From Mangifera indica (taxonomy: Eukaryota > Streptophyta > Magnoliopsida > Sapindales > Anacardiaceae), in NCBI RefSeq assembly GCF_011075055.1, contig NW_025401135.1:173986-237985 (forward strand): a stretch of DNA of 64,000 nucleotides, in the 5' to 3' direction. The stretch's first letter is position 1. The number at the start of each line of letters is the position of its first letter. A model generated the notes under the pieces. It did not search any database. It was not told the DNA's origin and was given only the letters and a program-made list of their open reading frames with translations. This document shows, piece by piece, positions 25,261 to 38,344 of the stretch. The position numbers were made by a program, and so were the translations under genes.

Positions 25261-26130
25261 GGGAAAAGGGCAATTTCCCACCTAAGTTTTAGTTCAAATT
25301 CAAAATCTTACCTACGATAGATGAAAAATCCAAATATCCACCTATAGACTAATTATCGTCCAAATTTTTAGTTAAAAGCATAGGTAAAATCGTTATTTTA
25401 CCTATAAACTCTAAAATTAAAAAAAATTATATCATTTTCCCCTAGTTTAGAAAATTCACATTTACTCCCATGATTAAATTTTGAAAAATTCACTTTTCCC
25501 CTTTTCTAGGTTTAATCTCCGATGGCTTAGGAAATTGATCGATGATCAAGAATAAGCAAAGGTCTTCTCTGATAAAAGATGACCCTTATGGATGACAAAG
25601 TGTCATCCAGACTGGGAAGAAGAGACGACATCATCCTTCGTCGCATTATCTAAACTAGACAACAAAACATTGTCTTTCATCTTTTGGATGACATGACAAC
25701 GACGTTGCATTGAAGGACGACGAAGAGTCATCCTTCATCGAGTCTTCTAAACAATGAAGGCTGACTCTTCATTGTTACGTCTAGACGACTATCCTTCGTC
25801 ATCTTTTGTGGTCAGATTTTAAAGATGGGTAGAAAGAGTCAGTCGTCAGTTGAAATGATAGCGACCAGAGAAGGAAACAAACTCTAGAGGTGAAATCTAA
25901 ATTTTCAAACTTTGAGAATGAGTTGAAATGTTAGTTTATAAAATTTGAGGGAAAATGATATAAATTTCAAAGTTTTAGGGTTTATAGGTACAATAACAAT
26001 TTTGCCCCTTTCTCTAGTTGAAAATTTAGACAACAATTAATTTATGAATGGGTGTTTAAATTTTTTTTATCTATTATGAACATGATTTTGAGATTACACA
26101 AAAATTTAAGTAGAAAATAATCCCTTTCCC
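25261..26130. mobile_element. Non-autonomous Mutator-type long-TIR element, copy 3 (duplicated with its flanks)
   Basis: It has the same ends and the same TAAATAAAA flanks (25252-25260 and 26131-26139) as copy 2. It therefore arose by segmental duplication and not by a fresh insertion. It is about 95 bp shorter than copy 2, mostly in the core. Confidence 0.8.
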
Positions 26131-26689
26131 TAAATAAAAAAGAGAAATTAATTAAAATGAGCAAAAATATTTCCGTTTATATGTTTTTAGGCCAACATAC
26201 AAAGGTTTAACCTAGCTAAGCAAACAATAAATTTTTTACCCTTATGTTGAAAATACAAGTTAAAAATATAAAGTTGAAAACGCAAAAGTTACATTTTAAC
26301 AAAAACAGAAAAGAAAAAGCCAAAATCAGAAATCGAAAAATACAAACTAGAAATCACCGACCAATATCTTACAAGTAATGTGGGGCAATCAGCAAAACAT
26401 ATAGAAACGACAATATATCGACAATAGCTTCACTGGTTAGTTACCATTTGCCATTTTATTTATTTGGTTTATGTCATTTTTATCGAACGGGTGTAAATAA
26501 TCTATTGTGGGTATGTGGGTATTGATTGTTGAGTGTTATTGATTGAATGAAATAATATTTTTAAAGAATTTAGGTCGGTTGTGGTGGTTGCTGTGGCGGT
26601 TAAGGTTTTCAGAGTCGAACCCTAAATTTGTCGACTTATGTATTTGAATGGTATATAGAGATGTAGTGTCGATATTAATAGATGTCTAA

Positions 26690-26905
26690 AAGTGTAGCCA
26701 TCAAAAAGACGAAAATGGTGCAAATTTGCAAGAACAACGCTAACCGTGCAAATCGCACAAATCGCTCCAACTACGCTATTGTGCTAGCACAAACCTTGCA
26801 ATGTCCTACCAACTGCGTTGATTACATAACGTCACACAATTGCGCAATTGCACAATCATGCATTGTGCAATATCGTGCAATGACACTCTTCACAGAATGC
26901 AATAT
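26690..26905. repeat. TGCAAT/GCGCAA repeat cluster near the left end of the Mutator-like element
   Basis: Within about 215 bp the words TGCAA, ATTGCA, GCGCAATTGCACAA and GTGCAAT recur many times in both orientations, unlike the surrounding sequence. An 83-codon open frame (26682-26933) spans it but looks like a by-product of the repeats. A subterminal transposase-binding array is one possible reading. Confidence 0.4.
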
Positions 26906-27021
26906 TTGCTTTGTACCTATGAATTTTATCTAGTTTAAATTTAAATTTAAACTTTTTTGAATGAAACTTATAACATTTCATTTTAAATGTGTTTTTGTAG
27001 AAATTTCCAATTAATGATCAA

Positions 27022-29770
27022 GTGGGGGAGATGCGATTTTATGATGCTCATGACTTTAGAGTTATGATCAATATTCGTAGTCATAAAGATATGATGAAAC
27101 ATATAAGAGCAAAATTAAGTTCAGCGCAGAAGATATTGTTTAGACAAATATGTTTCGGACATTTTTTAAATCTTGAAGTGTATCGATATAGTTTGACCCT
27201 ATTACATAGTGTATTATTTCAACAAGTGGATAACGATGAGTTGGGAGAGGTGTTTTGGTTTAGATTAAATGGGGTTGATTTTAGATTTAGTCCGATTGAG
27301 TTTGCTATGATTACTGGATTGAGGTTTAGTAGAGAAGCAGAAATAATTGAATACATAATAATAGATTCATCGAATTTTAGAAACAAGTACTTTCCAAGTG
27401 GTAAATTTGTGACTCATTGTAATCTCAATAAAAGTTTAATGTCTAAGGCATGAGGAAATAATGATGAAGATGTTGTCAAAATAGTTGTATTGTATCTGAT
27501 ACATTATGGATTATTGGGAGCAAATAATCGAAAAGTGATATCAGAACATATATTATAGTTAGTAGATGAATCGAACAGTTTCAGTAAATTTCCATGTGAG
27601 ACTATGGTTTGGAAGTTGACAGCGGAATCAATAAGCCAAGTAGTGGAGAAACGATATGAAGAAATTATGAATGAGCATCGAGCATACGATCCGGATATTC
27701 TAGTGCAAACTTATGCATTAATAAGATTTATAGTTACATTTCAGGTAACCTTAAAAATAAATATGAGATTAAATTAGATTTATATTAATTTTATTTTTTT
27801 TGGTTTGCTTATGTTATTCATCTTACAATTTTTTTTTATGGGATGCAATTATAGATATATAAAACTCTCAATAACTTGGGGGGTTTCGCAGCTTACAAGT
27901 CCAAAGATAGGATCCCTCGCATATTGAAATGGAAGTCACTTAAGCAACCAGGGCAAGATCTTGTTAACAACATATTCGGGGCTTCTCAGGTACGTTAATT
28001 TATTTTTAACATAAAAAACAAGTAAATTTATTATATCGTAAAAATTGATACATTTATTGAAACATTTATTAAGATGTTGTCACTCCTGTGTTGATTCCAT
28101 CTATCGAGGAGAAGTAATCAGTGTGGTATAGAAAGGTTGTGAATTACATAGGGTACGCAAAAGAATTTGATGATGACCGTAGCCCTATTTAATCAAGCGG
28201 TGCAATCCAATCTCTTTACCATGCATGTTAAAACACACCTTTGCACAGTCCAATCGTGTTTAGATAGACTACACCATCGATTACTACGTTTGAGCATCAG
28301 TCCACACATTGATTATCGATGTCCTCGTGATAGACTGGTAAAAGATCTCTTGATGTCACATATACTGGACCTATATCTACTGCTGAAAATGTTCATTTTG
28401 AGGAAATGCTACGTGGGTTTATAGAAATATTGGAACAACATTTTAGACAATATGAAGAGCAATAAACATCAATTGAAACAAAGGTTGTAGAGACGCAACG
28501 TATGTTTTATACTACCCCTAAAGATGAGATTAGTGTAAAAAAAAACATATTTTTAATGTTTAAAATGCAACAATGATAATGATAATAATCTTTCATGATA
28601 ACACAGTATGAGTCAACTGAGTCATTATTGAGGTGGCCCAAGGTGATGATGTATGTCCACGTGATAATTATGAGGTGGTCACTGAGTGCAGACTTATGGA
28701 AACACCAATACAGCCTCGATCAAGTACCCGAAGTACATTACAAGGCAGAATTAAAAAGAAAGGGCGGCATTACTCAACCCGTTTACTGATCCTATGAGAC
28801 AACGCCGGTTACGAGAAGGAAACCAATGAACGAATATTGATTTTAGGCAATGGTATGATAACGCTGACAGTAATGACAACAATATTAACTTATTTGTATG
28901 GCCCTTGCAAAAAGCTTGATTGGTGGGATAGCTTTGCACAGAAAACAAGTGGCTAACGGATGAAGTGACTAAGTTATCAACTTATATTATATTTATGCAG
29001 TGTTGTTATTATAAATAATGTAATTATAATCTATGTTTTTGTTGTATTTTCAACATATGGATAATTACTTAGTTATGTTGCATCATTCGTACCCCACTGC
29101 TAATTGGATATGTGTTGATATTTTTTGGGATGGTTGGCCACGTATTTTATGGGATCAAGATGCGACTGCTCATGAAAACTTTCAATGGCCTTAACTATTT
29201 CTAGATCTCATTGAAGAGATAAGTCCACAACTGTCAGATCAAGCAAGAGATATGGGATACATCTCATGGGTGAAAGTTGACAAAGTAGTACATATGTTCA
29301 AAATTTTATAAAAGGTAACACATTTTCAATTATGATTATTTTATACTAACTTTTGGTTATTGTTTTTATAAGTATACATTCCTATCAATTATGATTGTCA
29401 ACATTAGGCGTGCGGTGAAATTAACCTCAAAACATTGACTCTGACTGTATACGATTCTTCAGTTAACTCCATAACTTCCACGAATAGGTTCGTTGAGATG
29501 TTGGTACATTATCAACACCTTTCGTCTATCATTAGTGCTACTAGCTACTAGGAGGTTAGAGGTGATGACCCTAACATGGAGTTGTTTACGCTTGTGCAAT
29601 GTACTGATGTTTTGCAACAGGGCACAACCTCGAGTGATTATAGAGTCTTCACACTTGTGATGATAGAGTACTTAGCCACCGAGCTCCCATTTGACTATGT
29701 AGCCTTTGACACTATTTGTTTGTGCAAGATAATCGCATCTAAGATTTTTGTTTACAGACGCAATGATTGA
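27022..29770 (+). pseudogene. DUF1985 / Ulp1-like C48 protease gene of the Mutator-like element
   Basis: The first block (27022-27453) encodes a DUF1985-type domain: FRQICFGHFLNLEVYRYSL and FWFRLNGVDFRFSPIEFAMITGL. It continues past stops through WKLTAESISQVVEKRYEEIM, an intron near 27745-27855, and NNLGGFAAYKSKDRIPRILKW. The peptidase block runs from WICVDIFFWDGW (about 29110) to 29770. The catalytic His is in YDCQHW, where the Trp codon is now TAG (29405-29407). The Asp is in LTVYDSS and the Gln in VLQQGTTSSD. The Cys position is Tyr (29639-29641, in SSDYRVFTL where active relatives have SDCGVFTL). It would have been a SUMO/NEDD8-type protease carried by the transposon. Stops and the missing nucleophile make it inactive. 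Confidence 0.75.
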
Positions 29771-29911
29771 TATTGTTTCATGGTTGATGTATATTTATTA
29801 ATTTTTTTGTTGCATGGTGAATGGTGAATGTATATTTATTTTGTTGATTATTATGTTATTATTTTATTGTTTTATATTATTTAGCTTTGGAACGAAGGTT
29901 TGGTGGATTGA

Positions 29912-29917
<6 letters not shown>

Positions 29918-29985
<68 letters not shown>
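29918..29985. repeat. (TA)n microsatellite
   Basis: An almost uninterrupted run of TA dinucleotides of about 68 bp separates the two convergent pseudogenes of the Mutator-like element. Confidence 0.95.
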
Positions 29986-29988
<3 letters not shown>

Positions 29989-30201
29989 TGTATTTTGGAT
30001 AAAATGTAAAAATAGGAAAAATATATGGATAATAGAAATAATATAAGAGAGACTATACCGAATTTTTTTTAAAATATTAAAATACAGTACAATAACCATT
30101 GAATGTTTAACAAGTTTATAATACAAAAAAAAAATGAAATTTGTCACAGTTCAACACCTTACAACAACACTGGATAGTAAATCCACCTAGCCTCGCACAC
30201 C

Positions 30202-33032
30202 CTAAACACCTACAACAACACAAATAAAACATAAGTTTAAAAACACCTTAATTGCAAATGTAATGTATAATAATTTGATACTTGAAAGGTTATGGAAAAC
30301 CAACACGTGATGTCTCTCATCCTCTACTTGTCTCAGATAGAAGGTTCGTACAAGTAATTCTTGTATGTCCACGCTCGTGACACTGACTATAAACAAGTTG
30401 ATGTACTTTTTTCCCCTACGATGGTTTTTTATTGTGTTCTGATGTTCAACCTGAACGTCAATGTTGCATTGGAGGTAACAGGACCATAGGAAGATCTTCT
30501 GAATATACCCATTTAGAAGGATCTTCCAGTAGTTCAACACTCTCTCTATATACCGCTTATCAATATTCTGTTGAATAGTACTTACTCACCCATTGATAAC
30601 AATTAGAAAGATTGTAGAACCTAGCCACGACTACAGCGTGTGTACATGGAATATGTGACAATTGAAATTTCTTACAATTGCACTTTTTCATACATAGATC
30701 CACTATAGTGACCGATTGGCTCACACCGTGCACTTTATATTTATGCATAGTAATTGTTTGACAACCATGTTAGCTGGTTTAAAGATATGACCTGTTATTT
30801 TCTCCTCTACCCACAAAATGAGTTGATTACTAGAAGCCTCTGCATAATAAAAAAAATATTATAAGTGTATAATTTAACATCATGCATAAAAGTAGAAAAA
30901 TTATACGAACCTACCATATTGCATTGGGAGTAAAACCATTTTTGCATGATGGAACACAAAAACTCAAGAACATCATAACCGATAATTTTTGCGCATCTCG
31001 TGTCAAGGCATTAAACAACTCTGTAATGTTTGTTGTTATTATATTATTTCGAAGATTAGAGAAGTAAGCACGGGCCCAACGTTAATAGTCTATACCCTGT
31101 AAATAAGCACCTGCTGATGGATTTTCATCATGAATCATGCATATTGCCTCTTCAAAATCTAGTATTCGATAAGCTTTCGTTGCTCTCCAAAACAACCTAT
31201 CTATATGCTTTATTTGTTTATACTTACTGCATATATTACCTTTTATATGATGGTTACACTAACCGTGGTGCACATTTGAAAATACTTTTTGCACGGAGTG
31301 AATGATAACATGGTGTCTATTTGAAATGATGGCCAAATCTGAAAGATCACCTATACACCTGTGTAACGCTCTCAAAAAGGAGATCCAAGTCATTGTTTCT
31401 TCCTTTCCCCCCACACCAAATGTCAAAAGATAAATTTGGTTGTCTCCATCTTTACCAATAACAACAAACAGTGTATTCCCAGTATCATCCTTTTAAAAAA
31501 AATCCATCAATACAAATGACAGTACGATAATCTTCTTGAAATGCTCTAATTGAGTAACCTAAAGCCATAAAGACAAAATGAAATCGATTATCTATATCGA
31601 TGTCAATGTGTGTAATAGTGGCAGGGTTTTTTTTATTCCAAATTGTAACAATATACCGGTAATTGTTTGAATGATTTCTCAGGAGAACTTATAATCTTAT
31701 TCAACACCCAATTCTTAGCACGCCTAGCTTGAGTATAGGAGATATCTATTTTGTACCTATTTGCAATGTTTGTTATGATATCTTTCGACATATAAATATG
31801 GTCAGTAGCGATAAACACAAACTACAATATTTTTCTAAGTACCTATTTACTTGTCTATCTATGGTGAGGCATTATGACATCCTAAGGGCAAGTATGAGTT
31901 TCCAATTTTCGTAAGACAAAAATGTCTGTGTTTTGTAATTTTACTCCTCTTACCTTCCATTTACATTGAGCATGTGCACATTTGATATCTCATCTTTTTT
32001 TGTTTGAACTTGCCACCTTAAAGCTAATAACCTTTTTTCAAAACATTCCTATACATCGTATCTGTCAACACCTATTTACATGTAAATTGATTTTTCACTT
32101 TAATTCTCCCATCTCAAGGTGGAGCTGAATGTAATGCAATACCCTTCATTTTCTACATCCCTATAAAGATATAGACCACTAAAAAAAGGATTTGGAACTT
32201 GTATGTTAATAGGAATGCGCCTCCTATGCATTGTTGGAGTGTTATGAAATGAACTTCCCCTAGCTAACCCACTTGGACCAACCTCTGTTTCATGACCACC
32301 CCCGTTATCACCTCTATTTTCAGCATCATTATCACTGACATCATCACCACCATTGTCACTACCGTTTCCATAATCACTAATATCATCACCCTCGTCATCA
32401 CCAACATCATCATCCCAATTATCATAACCATCATATTCTTCCTTATTCAATTAGAAATTATCTATTGGAATATTACCCATCTCATAACATCTCTCTGGTG
32501 CACCCTAGAAAGGTCTTGCTACTTTCCTATTTTATCATGTTACCCTAACCTTAACACCATCACCTTCGGGCATACTTTCTAGTTATGTCTCACCATATAT
32601 GTTATCCAAAGAGTTAATCGCATCATCTATGACTTCCAATGATTGAACTTCTGGTTGTGGTTCAGTTCGCTGTTGTTGCATATTGATTCTGACTTCTGTA
32701 GGCCTTGTAAACACTGTAAGAAATAATAGATCTCTTTTATGTGTCTTTGATAACCTTATCATAATCCGAATATCACAATCATCCTTTAACAAATATGGTA
32801 CATCACTGTAGGTAGTCGGATTTTACATATAAATTTTTACAATATTGCAACTTCGATTAATGCACAAACGAGAACACACTGCTTCCACAAATCCATTATA
32901 ATTAATTTTTTTACTAATTGATATAAATGTTTGAACTCCACCAACATATTTTAAACTGTTAGCACTTCCGTTAATCCAATATCCACCATATTCAAGCAAA
33001 GATATTAGTTTTCCCATTTTTCCTGCACGCAC
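30202..33032 (-). pseudogene. MURA-type Mutator transposase gene, degenerate
   Basis: The minus-strand blocks follow the order of plant MULE transposases. An N-terminal MURA-like part with one stop runs 33032-32583. An acidic linker rich in Asp and Gly follows (32450-32290). Then come the zinc-binding DNA-binding block KCAHAQCKWKVRG with KLETHTC (about 32000-31890), a helix block IANRYKIDISYTQARRAKNW (about 31780-31720), and the MULE catalytic domain. There the first Asp is in VICIDGFF (31506-31508), followed by IGKDGDNQIY, a frameshift in an A/T homopolymer, and the second Asp site reading ISNRHHV with Asn (31319-31321). Then FWRATKAYRILDFEEA and RWARAYFSNLRNN follow. A complete SWIM finger, CNCKKFQLSHIPCTHA, lies at about 30690-30640. 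A C-terminal zinc knuckle has YSQCHERGH, where the first Cys is Tyr. Confidence 0.85.
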
Positions 33033-34375
33033 AAAATTTTAAATAATTGAGTAACCCAGAAACAGAACAGCCAGAAACAAAGAAAGAAACTAAAGGAAAC
33101 ACCCAAACCACACAAACGTAAACCCACAATTTACCAGAAAAATACTATGATTTCCCTTTTTACTTAGATCTGGGCATCAAAACTATTGAATGTACAAATA
33201 ATGTAAATATTTATAAAAAAAATTCAAGCACTCAGAGATCATTATTAAAGTTTTTAACTTTTTATCTTTAGAAAATTTATTAACGTCACAGTTTTTTTTA
33301 ATACAGATTGTTATTTATATAAAGGAAACTTAAAAGAAACTTATTTGCTATATAATGATGATGAATGACAAAGAAAACAACTGAAATGTGTTAATGTTGG
33401 AGTGTTGATAGTAGAAGAGTGTTGAGAAAAGAGATAATGACAAAAATAAGATGAAAACTATAAAAGTAGACTAGTTAAGTGAAGTGAAAAATGAGTATTA
33501 TTGGAATAAAAATATAGGTTTGTTTATAAAAATAAAAAGTATGATATATTTGTTTATTCTAATTAATTTTCCAAAAAAGGGAAAAAATATGTGAATAAAA
33601 AGTTGGGTGGCTGACATTAAAAAGGAAGCCAACAATCACAATAACAAGAGGAATCCTAAAAAGAGACTACATTGCATGAATTATATCCAAATATTTATTA
33701 CTTTTGAATCTTGAAATTAGGAGGAAATATTAATGTAAGACTAGGTCAAACATATTTTCAATATGAATGTTACAAATCTTATATAATTATAATATTTGAT
33801 TGGTTTTAAATTTCTGATTAACTGTTGTTTACTTAGCCATCTTCTTTAATTAATTTTCTTTTATCTCACCAAACAAATATCCTAATTTTGACTATTAGTG
33901 GAATAAAATGCATTTCTATAATCTAAACCCATGTCTCCCCTACCTCACATCACAAGAATTGCACACTCAGAAAAATTTAAAAAAAAAAAGTTGAATAACC
34001 TCTAGAAAGTTCAATAGAAAATGCAATAAATAATTAATTAAAAATAAATGATAAAAATTTAAGTGGATCTTTTAATTAAAAATTGAACTTTGAATTTTTT
34101 TTTTTAGTACATCTACAAACAATTGGTTATTTATGGGTAATTTATTAAAATAACTATTTTAAAGAGTTATACAAAATAAGACAAGAAGTTAATGTAGCTT
34201 TTTTTATGCATAAAAAAAATACCACTAATATTAATAACAATAAAATAATTTAAAAATTACCATGAAAAACATTTGCCTTTTGGATCAAGGGGTTATTATA
34301 TATACAATAAGGGAAGCTAGAAACCTTAATACATGTGTTTAACAGCTTCTTCTTTTTGAATTCATCTTAAATCCG

Positions 34376-34720
34376 CCTTGGATGAAAAATGAATTATTTA
34401 TTACTCCAATGAAACCTTACTCATCATCACTAAGGTTTTATGATGACAAAGACATACAAGTGTTAGCCTATGGTATGAAATTCAATATGTGAAGGGAAAT
34501 TAGAAAATAAAAAATTAAGAAAAAAAAATCTCTCCTTTTGATGAAATTGGCTAAGGAGAAAAAGATTACTAGAGTTATGATATCATAAGGCTAATAAACC
34601 TCTTTTATATACTCCACCCCATGTCTATAGGTATTTGCATAATTACCTCAATTCCTTAATTTATATTAATTGATCTATATATATGTTTAAACATTTATTT
34701 TTAAATATTTCAAAACATTA
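34376..34720. other. AT-rich intergenic DNA, no feature seen
   Basis: No coding frame or repeat structure is apparent between the end of the duplication and the hAT-type element. Confidence 0.5.
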
Positions 34721-34728
34721 CTTCATAG

Positions 34729-35526
34729 CAATGTTTTCAAAACTGGATCGAGATAAAAACCATTTTAAGTATTAGTTTCGATCGGACCGGTTGAACCGTT
34801 TGAACCGGTCGGTTGAACCATTTGAACCGATCGAATTATAATTTGATCATAAAATTTGCATGTATACATTGTAGTGAATACAAACGAAGAACATGTTGAT
34901 TATAATATAGAGCCCGCCAAGGCAACATATATATAAAGAAAAATGGAAAATTTTATATATTAGATAAAAAGGTATTTATGGAGTTGAGGAAGGGGAGCAA
35001 GAATCAAAGTTAAACAAAAGGAGTTGAGCAAAGTTCAGTGAATTCTACCTTTTAAAGGTCTGGCAAGTTGTCTGCAAAAACTGAAGGCGTGCCCAACGAA
35101 GCAGCGACAAGAGCAACAACCTAGCAAGGTAAAGACAAAGGAGAGCCAAGAACTTCAATAATATATATCAGGTCGCTAGCGGTGTAAGCAGTTACTGAGG
35201 CAGGAAAGTTTGTGAATGTTATTACTAGATAACAACGTCCAGAATTAGTAATTGTGAGCAACTGAGGACTGCGTCTACGTGCACTGCAAGGAAGAGGCGT
35301 AGAACGAAAAACAGTGTTTTACGCAAAAAAGTTTTATATGCAGCCTTGAAATGGTTTCTGCATGGACCGGGTTGGACCGCGGTTCAGGAGAGAACCGGCG
35401 GTTCAACCGCGGTCCAATCTGATTTTTATTCTAAAACGGTTTTGTCTTCAACTGAACCCGGCTACAGTACCGGTTCATGGACTAACTGGTTGGACCGGCC
35501 GATCCGGTCCGATTTTTAAAACCATG
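34729..35526. mobile_element. hAT-type non-autonomous element with ACCGGTT-rich ends
   Basis: The 8-bp duplication CTTCATAG is perfect (34721-34728 and 35527-35534). The termini are CAATGTTTTCAAAACTGGAT and, reversed from the right, CATGGTTTTAAAAATCGGAC. Both ends then carry clusters of GGACCGG, GGTTGAACCG and ACCGGTT words in inverted order. The middle (about 35040-35330) is non-repetitive and non-coding. The 8-bp duplication and CA-start termini point to hAT. Confidence 0.8.
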
Positions 35527-35534
35527 CTTCATAG

Positions 35535-38344
35535 ATATATATTCACCAACTTTAGGATAATCGGAGGTGACTCACTCTTTAGCATTACACTCTAATATTT
35601 CAAATCATAACAAACAACCACATGTGTATGTGACCCTTAGGTTCTCTAATATACTAACAGTGAATAAAAATTGCGATTAAACTACAGTTAATCATCTCTT
35701 GCTAAAGGTCACATAAGTTAATGTTGATTTATTCATATACTAGAAATTCATAATAATTGATGTAACCTTTCAATGATATAATTCTCATGCAATCGAATCA
35801 TTTTATTAACTAATATATCATCAAAACTAAGACATATAAGTAGTGTCTACCTCAAGTTATCCTTAATATTAATATTTGGTTAGTATAACAATAGTCAATA
35901 ACAATTACCAATTCGTTCCTACTGTAACCACATATGTTTAGTACGTTGTCATAACCAAATGATATAATGAAATATCTACTTATATACCTAAGAGTGATAA
36001 ATCATTTATTGATCCATCACAGTCTCACAACATTTCTCAACATATCCAACCACAATCGTTGTGATAATCCTTAAAAAAAGATTACATTAGGCTAATGTTA
36101 AACTAGGTCAATTGATACATAAAATATTTTGGTAATTTCAAATTCAAGAATTACATGCATCAACATTAGTGTATACTCCAGATCGAACCATCAAAACCTT
36201 TACCCATATTACAATAATAAAAATACTATCTCCATTAATTCTACGTCATTATTTTAACCATGATCTTGTTCAGTGACATACAATTATCACTTATATGATA
36301 TTATTAGAAAGGTTTATCATTTTGATTTACATAACCATTTTCTCATTTCATAAACATATATCAACTATAAATTGACGAAACTGACCTTATGAGATAGTTG
36401 TGGGTGTTACTGAGAAACTTAAAAAATAAACAATATTCTTTTTGCCTCTCAAATGAAGAAGAATGGTTGTTTATACAGTGAACCATTTGCCATTGATTGT
36501 TACCAGTTGCAAAATGCTATTGTAGTCCAACTATTCACTTATACCGGAAGTATAAAAAATACAAATGATATAAGGTGTAGTATGTCACTGATTTTTGCCA
36601 AAGGTCACTCAGATAATTTTTTAAATATTATGATCACAAAGTGTATAATTTGTGCATACAAAATAATATATTTCACTACAATGAATCGTTCGTAGTTTGC
36701 CGATTAATAATTTACATGTTTCATATTGGATATTCAATAGTGGAAATAAGAAAACTCTTCAATTCGAGATAACAAACAAATATTTACTAATAGATAACAA
36801 ATAAATATTCTCTTGTTTACATGCATAATAACAATAATATATATTTTTACCTTTCTAATTAAGATATTTTTGATTTTGTTGTTTTTTTCTTTTTTCAGTT
36901 TAGCTGAAAATGTAATGCATTATTAGAACTATCTCAATAATTACATAAATATATAAGATTATTTATATGAGAGAAGGGGGAGAAGAGGCTCAAATAGAGA
37001 CAAAACATAGTCATTTTGTATTTTTTACACAATACAAATCATCTGATAACTATACATAAATGTAGACATTCCAAATATTAGATCGAGCGATATTAAAAAA
37101 ATTATATTTTTTAGTTTTATTAGTTTCATATCATACTCTAATAGATATACCAAAATATTTTTTATATTTTAATCACTATTAACTTTATTCATTCTATGTA
37201 AGACTTAAAATTGTATATATCATATAATGTGAAGAAATGGCATCAACATTATCAAAATTCTCTTATAAATAAAATAAAAGAAATCTTCTTACTGTTGAAT
37301 TTTTCTCATGAGATAATTATATTTATATTTATTATTATTTTTATATTTATAGTGGAAATTATTGTTATTTAATACCTTATAGGGTGAAAATTAAAACCCT
37401 ATTATTCAATTAAAAAATTTCCTCGTATCAAATCTTGCCATGTATTAGATACTAACTAGGCATCAGGTTTTCATGAATTTGATGCTACAGGCAAGAAAAT
37501 GTAGCAGAAAAATACACATCAGAAGGGGTGATTGAGCCAAGCCGAACAGTGTTGCTTGGCTTAAACTCCACCCTCACTCTAAAACAAAATGTAAGCAGTT
37601 TGAGCTCACCAAGTTAAAAAACTTCTAGCTCCAAAATACTGATATTCAGAAATTACAATTAATCGCATTATTTATATATCTGTTGATTACTTTAATATTT
37701 AAAATAAATAAAATCTTAAAAATATAAATACAGAATTTCAAAATTTTATAGATATATTAATATTTTACTTAAACTAAATCATAAACTCACGAAATCACCT
37801 AACAGAATAACAAGCTCAAGATCAACATCACTTAAGCTCGACTCAATAATTAAACAGCTCTGAGTTTTACAACTCTACATCTTACCTTTCACTCTTCAGG
37901 AAGAAAAAAAATAAATGACTTCCAATTCAATAATTATCACTCATCAAGCATCACATAAAAATGATAATTTTTTTTTTTTTAATGTTTTTGGATTTTTCCG
38001 TTTTCCTTTATGTACAAGTTACAATTCGGGGGTAAGTGAAATGACCAAATCAAAAAACACAAGCACTTCTACAACTCCTGGCCTGCAGACAACTCAGAAA
38101 TTACAACATGAAAATCCCAGGGAGCCAGAAAAGCTCAGGCAATAGAACCATATCAAAACCTCAGAAATGAGCAGCCCTCACAAGTAAACCATCCCCCAAA
38201 TATACAATATACAAAAAAATTCCACTAGCATCAAAACCAACTATCGGCCACTATCTCGAATGCCCTTCGATTAATTGTCAGGATTCACTTTCAAAATTGG
38301 GATGTTATTTCAATGTCACCAGAAAGCAAAGTAATTACTCAAGG
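35535..38344. other. Intergenic DNA, 3' flank of LARP1
   Basis: The stretch is AT-rich and no open frame resembles a known protein. The last few hundred bases before 38345 probably include the LARP1 3' untranslated region. A T homopolymer lies at 37969-37980. Confidence 0.5.

Larger units (their letters stand above)
26142..33572. mobile_element. Mutator-like element carrying a Ulp1-like protease gene and a MURA-type transposase gene, degenerate
   Basis: The limits come from comparison with the uninterrupted duplicate at 24244. The ends are weakly inverted: GAGAAATTAATTAAAATGAG on the left, and GGAAAATTAATTAGAATAAA from the right end read backwards. Inside are two converging pseudogenes, a DUF1985/Ulp1 (C48) protease on the plus strand and a MURA transposase on the minus strand, separated by a long TA microsatellite. 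This pairing is known from plant Ulp1-carrying MULEs such as Kaonashi-type elements. The target duplication is unclear because both flanks are A-rich. Confidence 0.75.
25052..34375. repeat. Tandem segmental duplication, second copy, split by a 7.4-kb insertion
   Basis: The two parts of this copy are about 25052-26141 and 33573-34375. Together they match 23008-25040. The break falls in the T/A-rich flank immediately right of long-TIR copy 3, where the sequence jumps into the Mutator-like element at 26142-33572 and resumes at TATGTGAATAAAAAGTTGGGTGGC. Confidence 0.75.

Noticed and set aside
26682..26933. Asn/Cys-rich 83-codon frame
   Set aside because: It follows directly from TGCAAT-type repeat words, and its composition is not protein-like.
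29918..29985. TA run as a replication origin or matrix attachment site
   Set aside because: A plain dinucleotide microsatellite explains it; no other origin signals are present.
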